Part shown: one piece after another, positions 44,593-53,238 of the stretch
How the letters are laid out: each line of letters opens with the position of its first letter
How positions within the stretch are numbered: the first letter of the stretch is position 1
DNA from: Bog-532 sp963775825
Lineage (GTDB): Bacteria > Actinomycetota > Actinomycetes > Streptosporangiales > Streptosporangiaceae
NCBI GenBank assembly: GCA_963775825.1
Contig: CAVZKY010000068.1
Coordinates: 62,001 to 126,000 of the forward strand
Direction: 5' to 3'
Length of the DNA: 64,000 bases
Program-made: the position numbers and the translations under genes
Notes under the pieces: model-generated
Database searches by the model: none
Told to the model about the DNA's origin: nothing
Seen by the model: the letters and a program-made list of their open reading frames with translations, nothing else

Positions 44593-45100
44593 GGCCAGCA
44601 TCTCCCGATGGGCCGGTGGCGTCTGACCAGGGGCTGGTGGCAGGCCCAGCGGGCCGGGCAGGCCCAGCGGGCCGGGCAGGCCCAGCGGGCCCCGCAGCCG
44701 CACCGGGACCGCCCGCTCCGCGGCCACCCTCGGGTGTGCCCTGCGGGCGCGGCGGCGGCTTCATGACCGCCTCAAAGGCGGAGTAGGCCTCTTGGACCAC
44801 GGAGGCGAGCGCGTCACCGGCTCCGGCCAGAGGCGAGCCCTGACCGGCCTCGCGGGACTCGCGCATCCTGCGGGCCGCGCGGCAGACCGGGCACCAGGCA
44901 CACTCGGGTGCCTCGTCATGGACCGGGCGCGTCGTGGCGGTTTCCCACACATCAGCGCGCTTACCGGACGGCTCCTGGCCCAGCGCCCGGCGCATCTGCC
45001 CGGTCAGATCCCTGGTGACGCTGCGCGCACCCGAACGCATCAGCCATCGCTGGAGGTCACCTATCGGATCTCCGCCTGGCTGGCTGTCCCGCTCGGTCAC
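44570..45100 (-). CDS. DUF5304-like protein with CxxC motif and tandem-repeat tail
   Basis: This is a 176-residue protein from GTG 45100, with GGGAGG nine bases upstream. The conserved part is CAWCPVCRAARRMRES, followed by GAGDALASVVQEAYSAFEAVM. The CxxC pair suggests a small metal site or redox element. The C-terminal third is low-complexity (GPARPA repeats) from a three-copy 18-bp repeat at 44642-44695. Its end overlaps the glucokinase start by 23 bases, so translation is probably coupled. Similar proteins are the regular upstream neighbour of glkA in Streptomyces. The function is unknown and the family name is tentative. Confidence 0.75.
   Translation of the reverse strand: MTERDSQPGGDPIGDLQRWLMRSGARSVTRDLTGQMRRALGQEPSGKRADVWETATTRPVHDEAPECAWCPVCRAARRMRESREAGQGSPLAGAGDALASVVQEAYSAFEAVMKPPPRPQGTPEGGRGAGGPGAAAGPAGPARPAGPARPAGPATSPWSDATGPSGDAGRAPDDRH
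44642..44695. repeat. Three-copy 18-bp tandem repeat
   Basis: The unit AGGCCCAGCGGGCCGGGC occurs at 44642-44659 and 44660-44677, with a third copy at 44678-44695 differing near its end. It lies in the C-terminal coding part of the gene at 44570-45100 and gives GPARPA repeats on the minus strand. Confidence 0.9.
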
Positions 45101-45142
45101 TTCGCGCCTCCCACTGTCAATCTCCTCCCTTGGAGAGTACCT

Positions 45143-45913
45143 CTACCATTGCAGGACAAAGGGACGTCCGGTGGCGCGGAAGTGCCCGACATTTATGCAC
45201 TCGGTGGTGCCGACCCGGACGCGCTGGGCCAGCGGCTGGTGCACATGGCCAAAGAGCGCGAAGCGCGGCCTGGTCCGCTTGATCGCGGCCAGCAGCGCGT
45301 GACTCCCACGCTCCATCCGCCGCGCGACGGTGTCGTAGAGCAGCTCGGGCACGGCGGGCGGGATGTGCGTGCAGAGCACGTCCACCGCGCCGACCTCGTC
45401 GAGCTTGGCCCCGTACGCGTCCTCGTCCATCTCGTGGGGCGTCCGGTAACGGGAGACCAGGCCGCCGCCGACGAAACCGAACGTCCAGCCGTCCAGCTCC
45501 GCCCGCGCGCCGTCGAAGACCTGATGCCCGGGCTTGAGATGCTCGGCCCACATGCGGGGGATGTCGACGTTGCCGTAGGTGAGGTACGCGGGCTCCGGGA
45601 GCACCTCGAACAGCTCGGCGTACTGGCGGGCGGCGGCGGCCTCGATAGCTGCGCGTACCGAGCCGCCCGGCAGGCGCTCCGCCAGCCGGGCAGACAGGGC
45701 CCGCGCCTCCTCGAACCGCTTGGCCAGCCGGAGCGCCATGAACGTGCGCGCCTCCTCCGCACCGAACAGATCCGCGAAGATGCCGTGCCGGTGATCCGCG
45801 TAGTCCATGAATAGCAGCAGGTCGCCCAGGCAGACGAGCGCGTCCGCATCCCGGGCCGCCGCAGGCAGCGCGTCAGCCCGGCCGTGCACATCGCTCACCA
45901 CGTGAATCCGCAT
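45143..45913 (-). CDS. Calcineurin-like metallophosphoesterase
   Basis: This 256-residue enzyme has the metal motifs in order: SDVHGRADALP (residues 7-17), LVCLGDLLLF, YLTYGNVDIPRMW (GNxD variant), LCTHIPPAVPE and FGHVHQPLAQRV. The THIPP and GHVH blocks are the last metal ligands. The substrate (nucleotide or phosphoprotein) cannot be assigned. It ends 43 bases upstream of the DUF5304-like gene, so the three minus-strand genes from here to glucokinase may be one operon. It diverges from the acyl-CoA ligase. Confidence 0.9.
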   Translation of the reverse strand: MRIHVVSDVHGRADALPAAARDADALVCLGDLLLFMDYADHRHGIFADLFGAEEARTFMALRLAKRFEEARALSARLAERLPGGSVRAAIEAAAARQYAELFEVLPEPAYLTYGNVDIPRMWAEHLKPGHQVFDGARAELDGWTFGFVGGGLVSRYRTPHEMDEDAYGAKLDEVGAVDVLCTHIPPAVPELLYDTVARRMERGSHALLAAIKRTRPRFALFGHVHQPLAQRVRVGTTECINVGHFRATGRPFVLQW

Positions 45914-46064
45914 GAGAACACGCTAAGCCGGCCCAGGATAGCCTGATGACGCGGGCTTCACGGCCCGATGACAGCGATGGCGGGTGACCTAAACCCTACC
46001 GGCCAGTAGCTTCACGCGATAACGTGGCGGCGGCGGCAAGGGCCCTTGATAAGGAGACAGCGTC

Positions 46065-47930
46065 GTGCGTCAGCACACCATCCCAGCTCTCGTGCAGATC
46101 CCCGATTCGGCCAGCCTCGCCGCGGTCGTATCCCGGCGCGCCGCCGCCAATCCGCAACAGGTCGCGCTGCGCCGCGCCAGCGGCGTAGGAAGCTGGCAGG
46201 ACGTCACGATCGGCGAGTTCCGCGACGAGATCACGGCTCTGGCCAAGGGACTGATCGCCGCCGGGATCGGGGCCGGCGACCGGGTCGGCCTGATGTCCCG
46301 CACGCGGTACGAGTGGACGGTCATCGACTACGCGATCTGGACCGCAGGCGCGGTCTGCGTGCCTGTCTATGAGACATCCTCGGCCGAGCAGGTCGAGTGG
46401 ATCATGAGCGACTCCGGCGCCAAGGCGCTCTTCGTCGAGACCGCGGCGCACGAGGGGATCGTCGCCGGGCTGCGTGACCGGCTCAGTGCCCTGGAGCATG
46501 TCTGGCGCATCGAGGCCGGGCCGGCGGCCACGGCTGCCGGCGGGGTGACGGAGCGGGCGGGCGACAAGGCCCCGGGCCTGGACACCCTGGCTGCCGACGG
46601 TCGGCCCGTCGGTGACGACGTGGTGCGCGCGCGTGTATCCGGCACCACCGCCGGCGACCTGGCCACCATCATCTACACGTCCGGTACCACCGGGCGGCCC
46701 AAGGGCTGCGAGCTGACGCACCGCAATATGCTGGCCGAGGTCCGCAACGGCAGCGCGGCCAGCCCGGAGATCTTCAGCGTGACCGGGGGCTCGACGCTGC
46801 TGTTCCTGCCGCTGGCGCACGTGCTGGCCCGGGTCATCCAGGTTGGCTGTATCGAGGACGGCATCATCATCGGGCATACGCCCGACGTGGCGGACCTGCT
46901 GCCCGACCTGGCTTCCTTCCGCCCCACCTTCCTGCTCGCGGTCCCGCGGGTCTTCGAGAAGGTCTACAACGGTGCCGAGCAGAAGGCAGCGGCGGACGGC
47001 AAGGGCGCGATCTTCCGCCGGGCGGCCCGCACGGCGATCGCCTACAGCCAGGCCCTGGACGACCGGGCGCGCGGAGGCCGCGGGCCGGGCGCCGGACTAC
47101 GGGTCGCCCACGGTGTCTTCGACCGGCTCGTCTACGTCAAGCTGCGGGAAGCGGTCGGCGGCCAGGTCCGGTACGCCATCTCCGGCGGCTCCGCGCTCGG
47201 CGAGCGGCTGGGCCACTTCTTCCGGGGGGCGAGCATCACGATCCTGGAGGGCTACGGGCTCACCGAGACCACCGCGGCCGCGACGGTGAACCGGCCGGCC
47301 AGCAACAAGATCGGCACGGTGGGGCTGCCCATACCCGGTGACGCCCTGCGGATCGCCGAGGACGGCGAGGTCCTGATCAAGGGGCCGACCGTGTTCGCGA
47401 GCTACTGGGGCAACGGCGCGGCCAGCGCGGAGGCGCTGACCGACGACGGCTGGATGCGGACCGGTGACCTCGGGGAACTGGACGACGAGGGATACCTGCG
47501 GATCACCGGCCGGAAAAAGGAGATCATCGTCACCGCGGGCGGCAAGAACGTCGCCCCGGGGCCACTGGAGGACCGGATCCGGGCGCACGCGCTCGTCAGC
47601 CAGGCCATGGTCGTCGGCGACGGCAGGCCGTACGTGGCGGCGCTGGTGACACTGGACGAGGAGTCGTTCCCCGCGTGGAAGGAAAAGCACGGCAAGCCTG
47701 CGGGCGCGACCGTTGCTGAGCTACGCGACGACCCCGATCTGGTGGCCGAGATCCAGACCGCGGTGGACGACGCCAACACCACCGTGTCCCGGGCCGAGTC
47801 GATCCGCCGCTTCGGCATCGTGGACGATGACTTCAGCCAGGAGAACGGTCAGCTGACCCCCTCGCTCAAGGTCCGCCGCAACGTGGTGAACAAGGACCGG
47901 TCGGCCGACATCGAGGCCCTCTACGCGTAG
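46065..47930 (+). CDS. Long-chain fatty acid-CoA ligase (AMP-binding)
   Basis: This is a 621-residue acyl-adenylate enzyme that activates fatty acids to CoA thioesters. GTG 46065 lies nine bases after AAGGAG. Motifs include IIYTSGTTGRPKGCELTH (P loop), LLFLPLAHVLARV, the GGSALGERLGHFFRG and EGYGLTETTAAAT (A5) segments, WMRTGDLGELDDEGYLRITG (A7/A8) and KKEIIVTAGGKNVAPGPLED. The C-terminal domain ends with QLTPSLKVRRNVV. This FACL type is common beside glkA in Streptomyces. It is complete. Confidence 0.94.
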   Translation: MRQHTIPALVQIPDSASLAAVVSRRAAANPQQVALRRASGVGSWQDVTIGEFRDEITALAKGLIAAGIGAGDRVGLMSRTRYEWTVIDYAIWTAGAVCVPVYETSSAEQVEWIMSDSGAKALFVETAAHEGIVAGLRDRLSALEHVWRIEAGPAATAAGGVTERAGDKAPGLDTLAADGRPVGDDVVRARVSGTTAGDLATIIYTSGTTGRPKGCELTHRNMLAEVRNGSAASPEIFSVTGGSTLLFLPLAHVLARVIQVGCIEDGIIIGHTPDVADLLPDLASFRPTFLLAVPRVFEKVYNGAEQKAAADGKGAIFRRAARTAIAYSQALDDRARGGRGPGAGLRVAHGVFDRLVYVKLREAVGGQVRYAISGGSALGERLGHFFRGASITILEGYGLTETTAAATVNRPASNKIGTVGLPIPGDALRIAEDGEVLIKGPTVFASYWGNGAASAEALTDDGWMRTGDLGELDDEGYLRITGRKKEIIVTAGGKNVAPGPLEDRIRAHALVSQAMVVGDGRPYVAALVTLDEESFPAWKEKHGKPAGATVAELRDDPDLVAEIQTAVDDANTTVSRAESIRRFGIVDDDFSQENGQLTPSLKVRRNVVNKDRSADIEALYA

Positions 47931-48021
47931 CCGCCGTGCGGCCGACGCTCGGCGCGCCGGCCCCCAGGCGCTCGCAGGCTGGACGCTCGCCATCCTGCGG
48001 CTGGGCGCTGGCGCCCCAGCC

Positions 48022-49173
48022 TTACCCGGCTGGGTGCTCGTCGCGCAGGATCGCACTGAGGCGGCCACCGACGCGGGACCAGTCCCATTCCCGCTCGGCC
48101 CAGGCGAGCCCGTGGCGTCCCATGGCCTGCGCCCGCGCCGGGTCGGTCAGCAGCTCGCAGATGCGCCGGCTGAGAGCACCCACGTCCCGGCCGGGCACCA
48201 CATAGCCCGTCTCGCCGTCCAGGATGGCGTCCGGGGCGCCGCCGGAGTCACCGCCGATGACCGGCAGCCCGGCCGAGGACGCCTCCAGGTAGACGATGCC
48301 GAGACCCTCCACGTCGAGGCCGCCGCGGCGGGTCCGGCAGGGCATGGCGAAGACGTCGCCGGCCGCGTAGTAGCCGGGCAGCTCGTCGCTGGGGACGCTG
48401 CCCGCGAACGTGACCGCGCCCGCCACGCCCCGCTCTGAGGCCAGGCGGCGCAGGTCACGGCCGTAGGGGCCATCCCCGACCAGGAGCAGCCGCGCGCCGG
48501 GGACGGCGGCGCGGACGCCGGGCCAGGAACGGATCAGCGTGTCCTGCCCCTTCCGCTTGACCAGGCGGGACACGCACACGACGACCGGAGAGCCCGCCAG
48601 GCCCAGGCGCTCCCTGATCCGGTGCGCTGGCCTTCCGGCCGGGCCCGGCCGGAAGGCGGCCACGTCCACGCCGGGGGCCAGCCGGACCATCCGCGCGGCG
48701 GCCTGCGGGGAAAGCGCCCGCGAGAGCCGGGACCGGAAGTACTCGCCCAGATAGGTCACCACGTCGACGCTGTCCCCGATCCGGCGCAGCAGGCCGCGGG
48801 CGCCGGGCAGCACCGCCCAGCCCGCTTCGTGCCCGTGGGTGAGCGCCACCAGTCGGGTGGCACCGGCCCGGCGCAGGGCGGGCCCCAGCAGCCCCAGCGG
48901 TGCGGCCGCTCCGAACAGCACGGCGTCGAAGTCGTATTCGTGCAACGCGGCGACGGCGCGCCGCCGCACGGACGGAACGGGCAGCATCAGCGACGTGGGG
49001 TGCCTGATCACCGGGAACGGCTGCCGGGCGTCGAAGTTCTTGGCGCCATCCCAGGCCGGGGCGTAGACCGCCACCTGGCCCGGGGGCAGCAGGCAGGCCA
49101 GGCCGTGCACGAACGACTGGATGCCGCCCTGCCGGGGCGGGAAGTCGTTGGTGACGATGAGCGTGCCGCGCAT
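48022..49173 (-). CDS. GT4 glycosyltransferase, PimB-like (mannosyltransferase family)
   Basis: This is a 383-residue GT-B enzyme. The N-terminal acceptor domain starts MRGTLIVTNDFPPRQGGIQSF. The donor half has VVCVSRLVKRKGQDTLI, LLLVGDGPYGRDLRRLA, VTFAGSVPSDELPGYYAAGDVFAMPC and the EX7E-like EGLGIVYLEASSAGLPVIGGDSGGAP. This order matches actinobacterial phosphatidylinositol mannoside mannosyltransferases (PimB'). Assignment to that exact step is inference. It converges with the acyl-CoA ligase. Confidence 0.9.
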   Translation of the reverse strand: MRGTLIVTNDFPPRQGGIQSFVHGLACLLPPGQVAVYAPAWDGAKNFDARQPFPVIRHPTSLMLPVPSVRRRAVAALHEYDFDAVLFGAAAPLGLLGPALRRAGATRLVALTHGHEAGWAVLPGARGLLRRIGDSVDVVTYLGEYFRSRLSRALSPQAAARMVRLAPGVDVAAFRPGPAGRPAHRIRERLGLAGSPVVVCVSRLVKRKGQDTLIRSWPGVRAAVPGARLLLVGDGPYGRDLRRLASERGVAGAVTFAGSVPSDELPGYYAAGDVFAMPCRTRRGGLDVEGLGIVYLEASSAGLPVIGGDSGGAPDAILDGETGYVVPGRDVGALSRRICELLTDPARAQAMGRHGLAWAEREWDWSRVGGRLSAILRDEHPAG

Positions 49174-49214
49174 AGCGCCCGAGTCTAGGGCCGGCCGGGT
49201 GCGGCTCGCAGACC

Positions 49215-50261
49215 TCAGGGGCGGACGGCGCCGTCCTCGTTCTGCGCGTACCAGGACTCGTTCATGGAAAACTCCTCGACGTTCGCCCCGGTATGCGGGG
49301 CGTCGACGATCATCCCGCCGCCGACGTACATCCCGACGTGCCCCTCACCGTCGTAGAGGATCAGGTCGCCCGGCTCGAGCGAGGACAGTGAAATGTGCGG
49401 CAGCGAACCCCAGTCGTCGTAGGTGGTCCGCGGGATCGACACATTGGCCGAGGCCCACGCCGCCTGGACGAGTCCGGAGCAGTCGAAGCCGTCCGCACAC
49501 GGCCCGGTGCCGCCGTAGACGTAGGGGCAGGCGGCCTGTGCCTCAGCCACGGCGAACGCCGCTGCCTTGCCGCCCTCGGTCGCGGTGGACCCGGTGTAGG
49601 CCGGGGCCGGGCCGCTGGTCGCTCCGCCGCCCAGACCGTTGTTCTCGACGGTCTGCTGCTGCTGGGTGGTGAGGCTGTCGAGGATGACCTTCTCGCTGTT
49701 CAGAAGGTGGGTCGCGTGCTGCTGGTTGCTCTGCTTCTGCTGCTCGATCGCGGCCAGGGCGTCCTTGGTGCGCTGCGCCTGCTGCTGGGAGGCCCTGAGC
49801 TGGCGGGCGGCGACCAGGAACTGCTGCATCTGCTGGTCCCGGCTGCCGGAAAGCTCCAGCAGCAGCGACGCTCCGTTCAGCACCGTGCCGGGGTTGTTCG
49901 AGGTGAGCAGGTTCGCGACGGAGGTCGTGTCGCCCTGCTCGTAACTCTCGGCCGCGATCTGCGCGACCGCCCCCTGCAGCTTCTTGAACTGTGCCTGATT
50001 GGCGGCGACCTGCTCGTCCACCGTCGCGAGCTTCGCGCGCGCCTGGCTGACCTGCTGCGCGACCTGGTCGTACTCCTGGTTGGCCTGGTCGAGCTGCGAG
50101 GTGTACTGGTTCACCTTCGCCTGCACCTCGGTGACGGACGGCTGCGGCGCTGCTCCGGCCGTCACCGCGTAGGTGCTCAGGCCAAAGACAGTCAGAACGC
50201 CCGTCGCGACCGCGACACTCGCTCGAAGCCGGGGCTTGATGCCCGGAAGCGGCACACGCAC
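49215..50261 (-). CDS. Secreted NlpC/P60 cell-wall endopeptidase with coiled-coil N-terminus
   Basis: This is a 348-residue exported peptidoglycan hydrolase. GTG 50261 or 50255 follows GAAGGAG on the minus strand. Readings beyond it pass through a strong leader hairpin and are not protein-like. The signal peptide is RASVAVATGVLTVFGLSTYAVTAGA, with cleavage likely after AGA. Residues 40-210 are a Gln-rich coiled coil (QLDQANQEYDQVAQQVSQAR). The NlpC/P60 domain holds the catalytic Cys in GFDCSGLVQAAW, the His in GEGHVGMYVGGG and the third residue in VDAPHTGANV. It probably cleaves stem-peptide D,L bonds during growth or division (RipA-like). Confidence 0.92.
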   Translation of the reverse strand: MRVPLPGIKPRLRASVAVATGVLTVFGLSTYAVTAGAAPQPSVTEVQAKVNQYTSQLDQANQEYDQVAQQVSQARAKLATVDEQVAANQAQFKKLQGAVAQIAAESYEQGDTTSVANLLTSNNPGTVLNGASLLLELSGSRDQQMQQFLVAARQLRASQQQAQRTKDALAAIEQQKQSNQQHATHLLNSEKVILDSLTTQQQQTVENNGLGGGATSGPAPAYTGSTATEGGKAAAFAVAEAQAACPYVYGGTGPCADGFDCSGLVQAAWASANVSIPRTTYDDWGSLPHISLSSLEPGDLILYDGEGHVGMYVGGGMIVDAPHTGANVEEFSMNESWYAQNEDGAVRP

Positions 50262-50286
50262 GAGTTCGACACGCTCCTTCTCCCAC

Positions 50287-50345
50287 GTCCCGCCGGGGAA
50301 GAGGCCCGGTTCGCGGGCCGAAAAGGCTTTGTTCCCTGGCGGGAC
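50287..50345 (-). promoter_or_regulatory. Structured 5' leader of the NlpC/P60 gene
   Basis: GTCCCGCC (50287-50294) pairs with GGCGGGAC (50338-50345). Inside, GGGAA/TTCCC and GGCCCG/CGGGCC (closing a CGAAC loop) pair in nested order, giving a long hairpin about 25 bases before the ribosome binding site. Cell-wall hydrolase genes in actinomycetes often have c-di-AMP riboswitches, but I could not find that motif's conserved bases here. This may be a different regulator or simply a stable leader. Confidence 0.45.
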
Positions 50346-50412
50346 TTGCCGACAGTGACCGCCCAGCTCCTCATATGGAAGGGCAATTGAGCGGTGTAAC
50401 CGGAAGGAGACG

Positions 50413-50847
50413 TTAGTGAAAGCAATAGGTCGTTTCAACCGCTTCGGCCAGTGTCGCCCGGGTTTCATCGATCACCGCACGAGCAAGACCTTGTAACGCT
50501 AGAATCTCGCGCGCTGGCATCTCGGCCGGACGGAACCGCAGCGGCGGAATCAGGCCAGCCGCCGCCAGCATGCCCAATGCACGCAGCTCAACGGCCCCGA
50601 GGGCGTGCTGGTCCGGGCCGCCGGCCGACGGGCTCCCGGCACCGGGACCGAGCACCGCCCGGTGACGAACAGCGGCTTCCGGGGCCGCCGAGTGTGCTGC
50701 GCGGCCATTACTTACCTCTTTATTACGGCTGATGTTCTTTTGCCGTTCGGCGGACACGCTGGCCGATTCATTTCCGGCCAGCGATGTGATCAGGCAGTCA
50801 CCGCATGCCACTTCACGGAAGGCGCATTGCCCGCAGTCAATAAGCAT
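50413..50847 (-). CDS. Conserved small protein with double CxxC motif
   Basis: This is a 144-residue protein with the N-terminal pattern CGQCAFREVACGDC (C-x2-C-x6-C-x2-C), suggesting a zinc or iron-sulfur knuckle. A variable linker follows, then a conserved-looking C-terminal part (ALGMLAAAGLIPPLRFRP). The same gene type precedes NlpC/P60 hydrolase genes in Streptomyces. ATG 50847 is the start. The function is unknown. The linker (residues 25-80) is longer and less ordered than expected. The gene lies upstream of and on the same strand as the hydrolase. Confidence 0.7.
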   Translation of the reverse strand: MLIDCGQCAFREVACGDCLITSLAGNESASVSAERQKNISRNKEVSNGRAAHSAAPEAAVRHRAVLGPGAGSPSAGGPDQHALGAVELRALGMLAAAGLIPPLRFRPAEMPAREILALQGLARAVIDETRATLAEAVETTYCFH

Positions 50848-50986
50848 TGATCTCTCCGTTCACCGCCGCCAGCAATGCGGCTCACGTTAGAGGCGGCCAC
50901 TGACATTTCCGCCGGCCAGCGTGCCGGGCCCGGCGGATCGGCGGCGCGGCGTGGCCGCCGGCAAACTGTCGGTGGGGGGACCTACG

Positions 50987-51745
50987 GTGTGGGTCGTGAC
51001 CGATCTGCGCCCGGGGCCGCCGACCGGGGGCCTCCCTGTGCCGGCCGCTCCCCCTGTCCCCGTCCCTACCCTGGCCGGGGCGGGAGCTGCGGTGCCCGCA
51101 CCGGGGATCACTCCGGTGGCCAGCGGGCTGGCGCCCGCAGCCGCGGGCGGCCTGCCCGCAGACGGCGAGCAGGCCCTGACGCAGGTCGAGTTCGTCGTGG
51201 TGGACGTGGAGACGACCGGCTGGTCCCCGGCGGAGGCGCGAATCACGGAGATCGGCGCGGTCAGGCTGCGAGCGGGCCGGATCACGGCGGAATTCTCGAC
51301 CCTGGTCGACCCCGCGATGCCGATTCCCCCCGACATCGAGGCTCTGACTGGGATCAGCGGCCAGATGGTGTCCGCTGCGCCGCCGCCGGCCGAGGTGCTG
51401 CCGGCCTGGCTGCGGTTCGCGGACGGCTGCGTGCTCACTGCGCACAACGCGCCGTTCGACCTGGGGTTCCTGCGGGCGGCGTGCGGTGCCTGCGGCCTGC
51501 CCTGGCCCGAATTCGCCGTGCTGGACACGGTCGCGGTCGCCCGGCAGGCCCTCGTCCAGGGTGAGGTGCCCGACTGCAAGCTCGCCACGCTGGCCGCGTT
51601 CTTCGAGACGCCGGCCGCACCCCGCCATCGGGCGCTGGCCGACGCCCGCGCCACCGCCGCCGTGCTGGACGTCCTGATCACCCGGCTCGCCCTGCTGGGA
51701 ATCCGGACCCTGGACGAGCTCGGTGAGTGGCTGGCGGTACCCTGA
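50987..51745 (+). CDS. DEDDh 3'-5' exonuclease (DnaQ epsilon-like)
   Basis: This is a 252-residue protein from GTG 50987, behind GGGGGGA (longer starts to 50921 possible). After a Pro/Ala-rich leader, the exonuclease domain begins QVEFVVVDVETTGWSPAEARITEIGAVRL, with the D-V-E acids of motif I. Motif II is LTAHNAPFDLGFLRA, and motif III HRALADARATAAVLDVL holds the DEDDh His and Asp. A role in proofreading or repair is likely, but a polymerase partner is not nearby. Confidence 0.92.
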   Translation: MWVVTDLRPGPPTGGLPVPAAPPVPVPTLAGAGAAVPAPGITPVASGLAPAAAGGLPADGEQALTQVEFVVVDVETTGWSPAEARITEIGAVRLRAGRITAEFSTLVDPAMPIPPDIEALTGISGQMVSAAPPPAEVLPAWLRFADGCVLTAHNAPFDLGFLRAACGACGLPWPEFAVLDTVAVARQALVQGEVPDCKLATLAAFFETPAAPRHRALADARATAAVLDVLITRLALLGIRTLDELGEWLAVP

Positions 51746-51778
51746 GCGACGCGAGGAACAGGCCGAGGAGGCACGTAC

Positions 51779-52066
51779 ATGGTCACCGCGATCGTTCTGG
51801 TAAAGGCCGACATCCAGCGCATCCCCGAGGTCGCGGAGATGATCGCCCAGATCGCCGGGGTCAGCGAGGTCTACTCGGTCACCGGTGAGTTCGACCTGGT
51901 CGCGATGGTGCGGGTCCGCGGGCACGACGAGCTGGCCGACGTGATTCCCGGCCGGCTCAACAAGGTGCCGGGCATCACGCACACCGAGACGCACATCGCG
52001 TTCCGCGCCTACTCACGGCACGACCTGGAGGCCGCGTTCTCCCTGGGCGCAGACGACATCGCTTAG
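51779..52066 (+). CDS. Lrp/AsnC ligand-binding domain protein, stand-alone
   Basis: This 95-residue protein consists only of the RAM effector domain: VTAIVLVKADIQRIPEVAEMIAQIAGVSEVYSVTGEFDLVAMVRV, split here as a betaalphabeta unit, then DELADVIPGRLNKVPGITHTETHIAFR. It has no helix-turn-helix. GAGGAGG lies upstream of ATG 51779. Such proteins bind amino acids and are often next to trpD in actinomycetes, as here (convergent trpD begins 100 bases on). It may act with a full Lrp regulator. Function unproven. Confidence 0.9.
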   Translation: MVTAIVLVKADIQRIPEVAEMIAQIAGVSEVYSVTGEFDLVAMVRVRGHDELADVIPGRLNKVPGITHTETHIAFRAYSRHDLEAAFSLGADDIA

Positions 52067-52080
52067 CCCAGCTGCCGCCC

Positions 52081-52140
52081 GCAGGTCCGCCCGCCGGACC
52101 GCAGGTCCGCCCGCCGGCCCGCAGGTCCGCCCGCCGCGCC
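52081..52140. repeat. Three-copy 20-bp tandem repeat in the trpD/Lrp intergenic gap
   Basis: The unit GCAGGTCCGCCCGCCGGACC lies at 52081-52100, 52101-52120 and 52121-52140, with changes only in the last four bases. It lies between the convergent Lrp-type gene and trpD. It could form hairpins and act in termination, or be a slippage product. Confidence 0.9.
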
Positions 52141-52165
52141 CCGGCCTGAGGATCGGCGGCCACGG

Positions 52166-53227
52166 TCATGACGATGCGGTGGCCGCCAGGCGCTGACTGG
52201 CCTTTATCCAGCGCGCGAGCAGCGCCGCCGCAGCACCGGAATCGATCGCTTCCGCGGCCCGGGCCAGCCCGGCGGACAGCGCCGGGACCAGGTCCTCCGG
52301 GCTGCGCACGCCCTCCGCGGCGGCCAGGGCCGCCGCCGCGTTCAGCAGCACGATGTCGCGTACCGGGCCCGCCTCGCCGGCCAGCACGGCCCGCACCACG
52401 GCCGCGTTGTGGGCGGCGTCGCCACCGCGCAGGTCGCCGGGCTCCGACCGGGGCAGGCCCAGCTCGGCCGGATCGAGCTCGGCCGCAGCCACCGCCGAAC
52501 TGTGCACCAGCCAGACCGACGAGGTCGTGGTGGTGGTCAGCTCATCCAGGCCGTCACCGCCGTGGAACACCAGGGCACTCGCCCCCCGTGCGGCCAGCAC
52601 ACCCGCGATGACGCCACCCATCCGGGCGTCAGCCACCCCGACCGCCAGGGCCTGCGGCCGGGCCGGGTTCGCGACGGGCCCCAGGAAATTGAACACGGTC
52701 GGCACGCCGAGCTGGCTCCGGGTCGGTCCGGCGTGACGCAGGGCAGGGTGGTAGAGCGGCGCGAAGAGAAAGGCGGCGCCGATCTCAGCGGCGAGCTCCA
52801 CGGTGGCCGCGGGCGGGAGGTTGATGACCACCCCGAGAGCCTCCAGCACGTCGGCGGCGCCGCACTTGGAGGACGCGGCCCGGTTGCCATGCTTGACCAT
52901 GCGGGCACCCGCAGCGGCCGCGACGATGGTGGCCATCGTCGAGATGTTGACCGTGTGCGCTCCGTCGGCCCCGGTGCCGACCAGGTCGACCAGGCGCCCC
53001 GGCACGCTGATCGGCGTGGCATGGTCCAGCATGGCTCGCGCCAGGCCCGCCAGCTCGATAGCCGTCTCGCCCTTCATCCGCAGCGCGATGGCGAAACCGG
53101 AGATCTGGGCGTCGGTCGCCGCGCCCTCCATGATCTCGTTCATCGCCCAGGCCGCCTCGTCAGCGGTGAGCGATTCGCCTTTGACGAGCGCGCCGATCAG
53201 CGCCGGCCAGTTCGTTCGGGCGTCCAT
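52166..53227 (-). CDS. trpD: Anthranilate phosphoribosyltransferase TrpD
   Basis: This 353-residue enzyme joins anthranilate to PRPP in tryptophan synthesis. Its features are DAQISGFAIALRMKGET, the PRPP glycine loop VGTGADGAHTVNISTMA, KHGNRAASSKCGAADVLEALG, FLFAPLYHPAL with HAGPTRSQLGVPTVFNFLGPVANPA (split only in description) and VFHGGDGLDELTTT. ATG 53227. No other trp gene is in the window, as is usual for actinomycetes where trpD sits apart next to the cytochrome genes. Confidence 0.95.
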   Translation of the reverse strand: MDARTNWPALIGALVKGESLTADEAAWAMNEIMEGAATDAQISGFAIALRMKGETAIELAGLARAMLDHATPISVPGRLVDLVGTGADGAHTVNISTMATIVAAAAGARMVKHGNRAASSKCGAADVLEALGVVINLPPAATVELAAEIGAAFLFAPLYHPALRHAGPTRSQLGVPTVFNFLGPVANPARPQALAVGVADARMGGVIAGVLAARGASALVFHGGDGLDELTTTTTSSVWLVHSSAVAAAELDPAELGLPRSEPGDLRGGDAAHNAAVVRAVLAGEAGPVRDIVLLNAAAALAAAEGVRSPEDLVPALSAGLARAAEAIDSGAAAALLARWIKASQRLAATASS

Positions 53228-53238
53228 GGCCGGCGGCG

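Noticed and set aside
50240..50500. c-di-AMP (ydaO-type) riboswitch ahead of the NlpC/P60 gene
   Set aside because: The leader is strongly folded, but the conserved motif bases of that class were not found; kept only as an unassigned leader hairpin.
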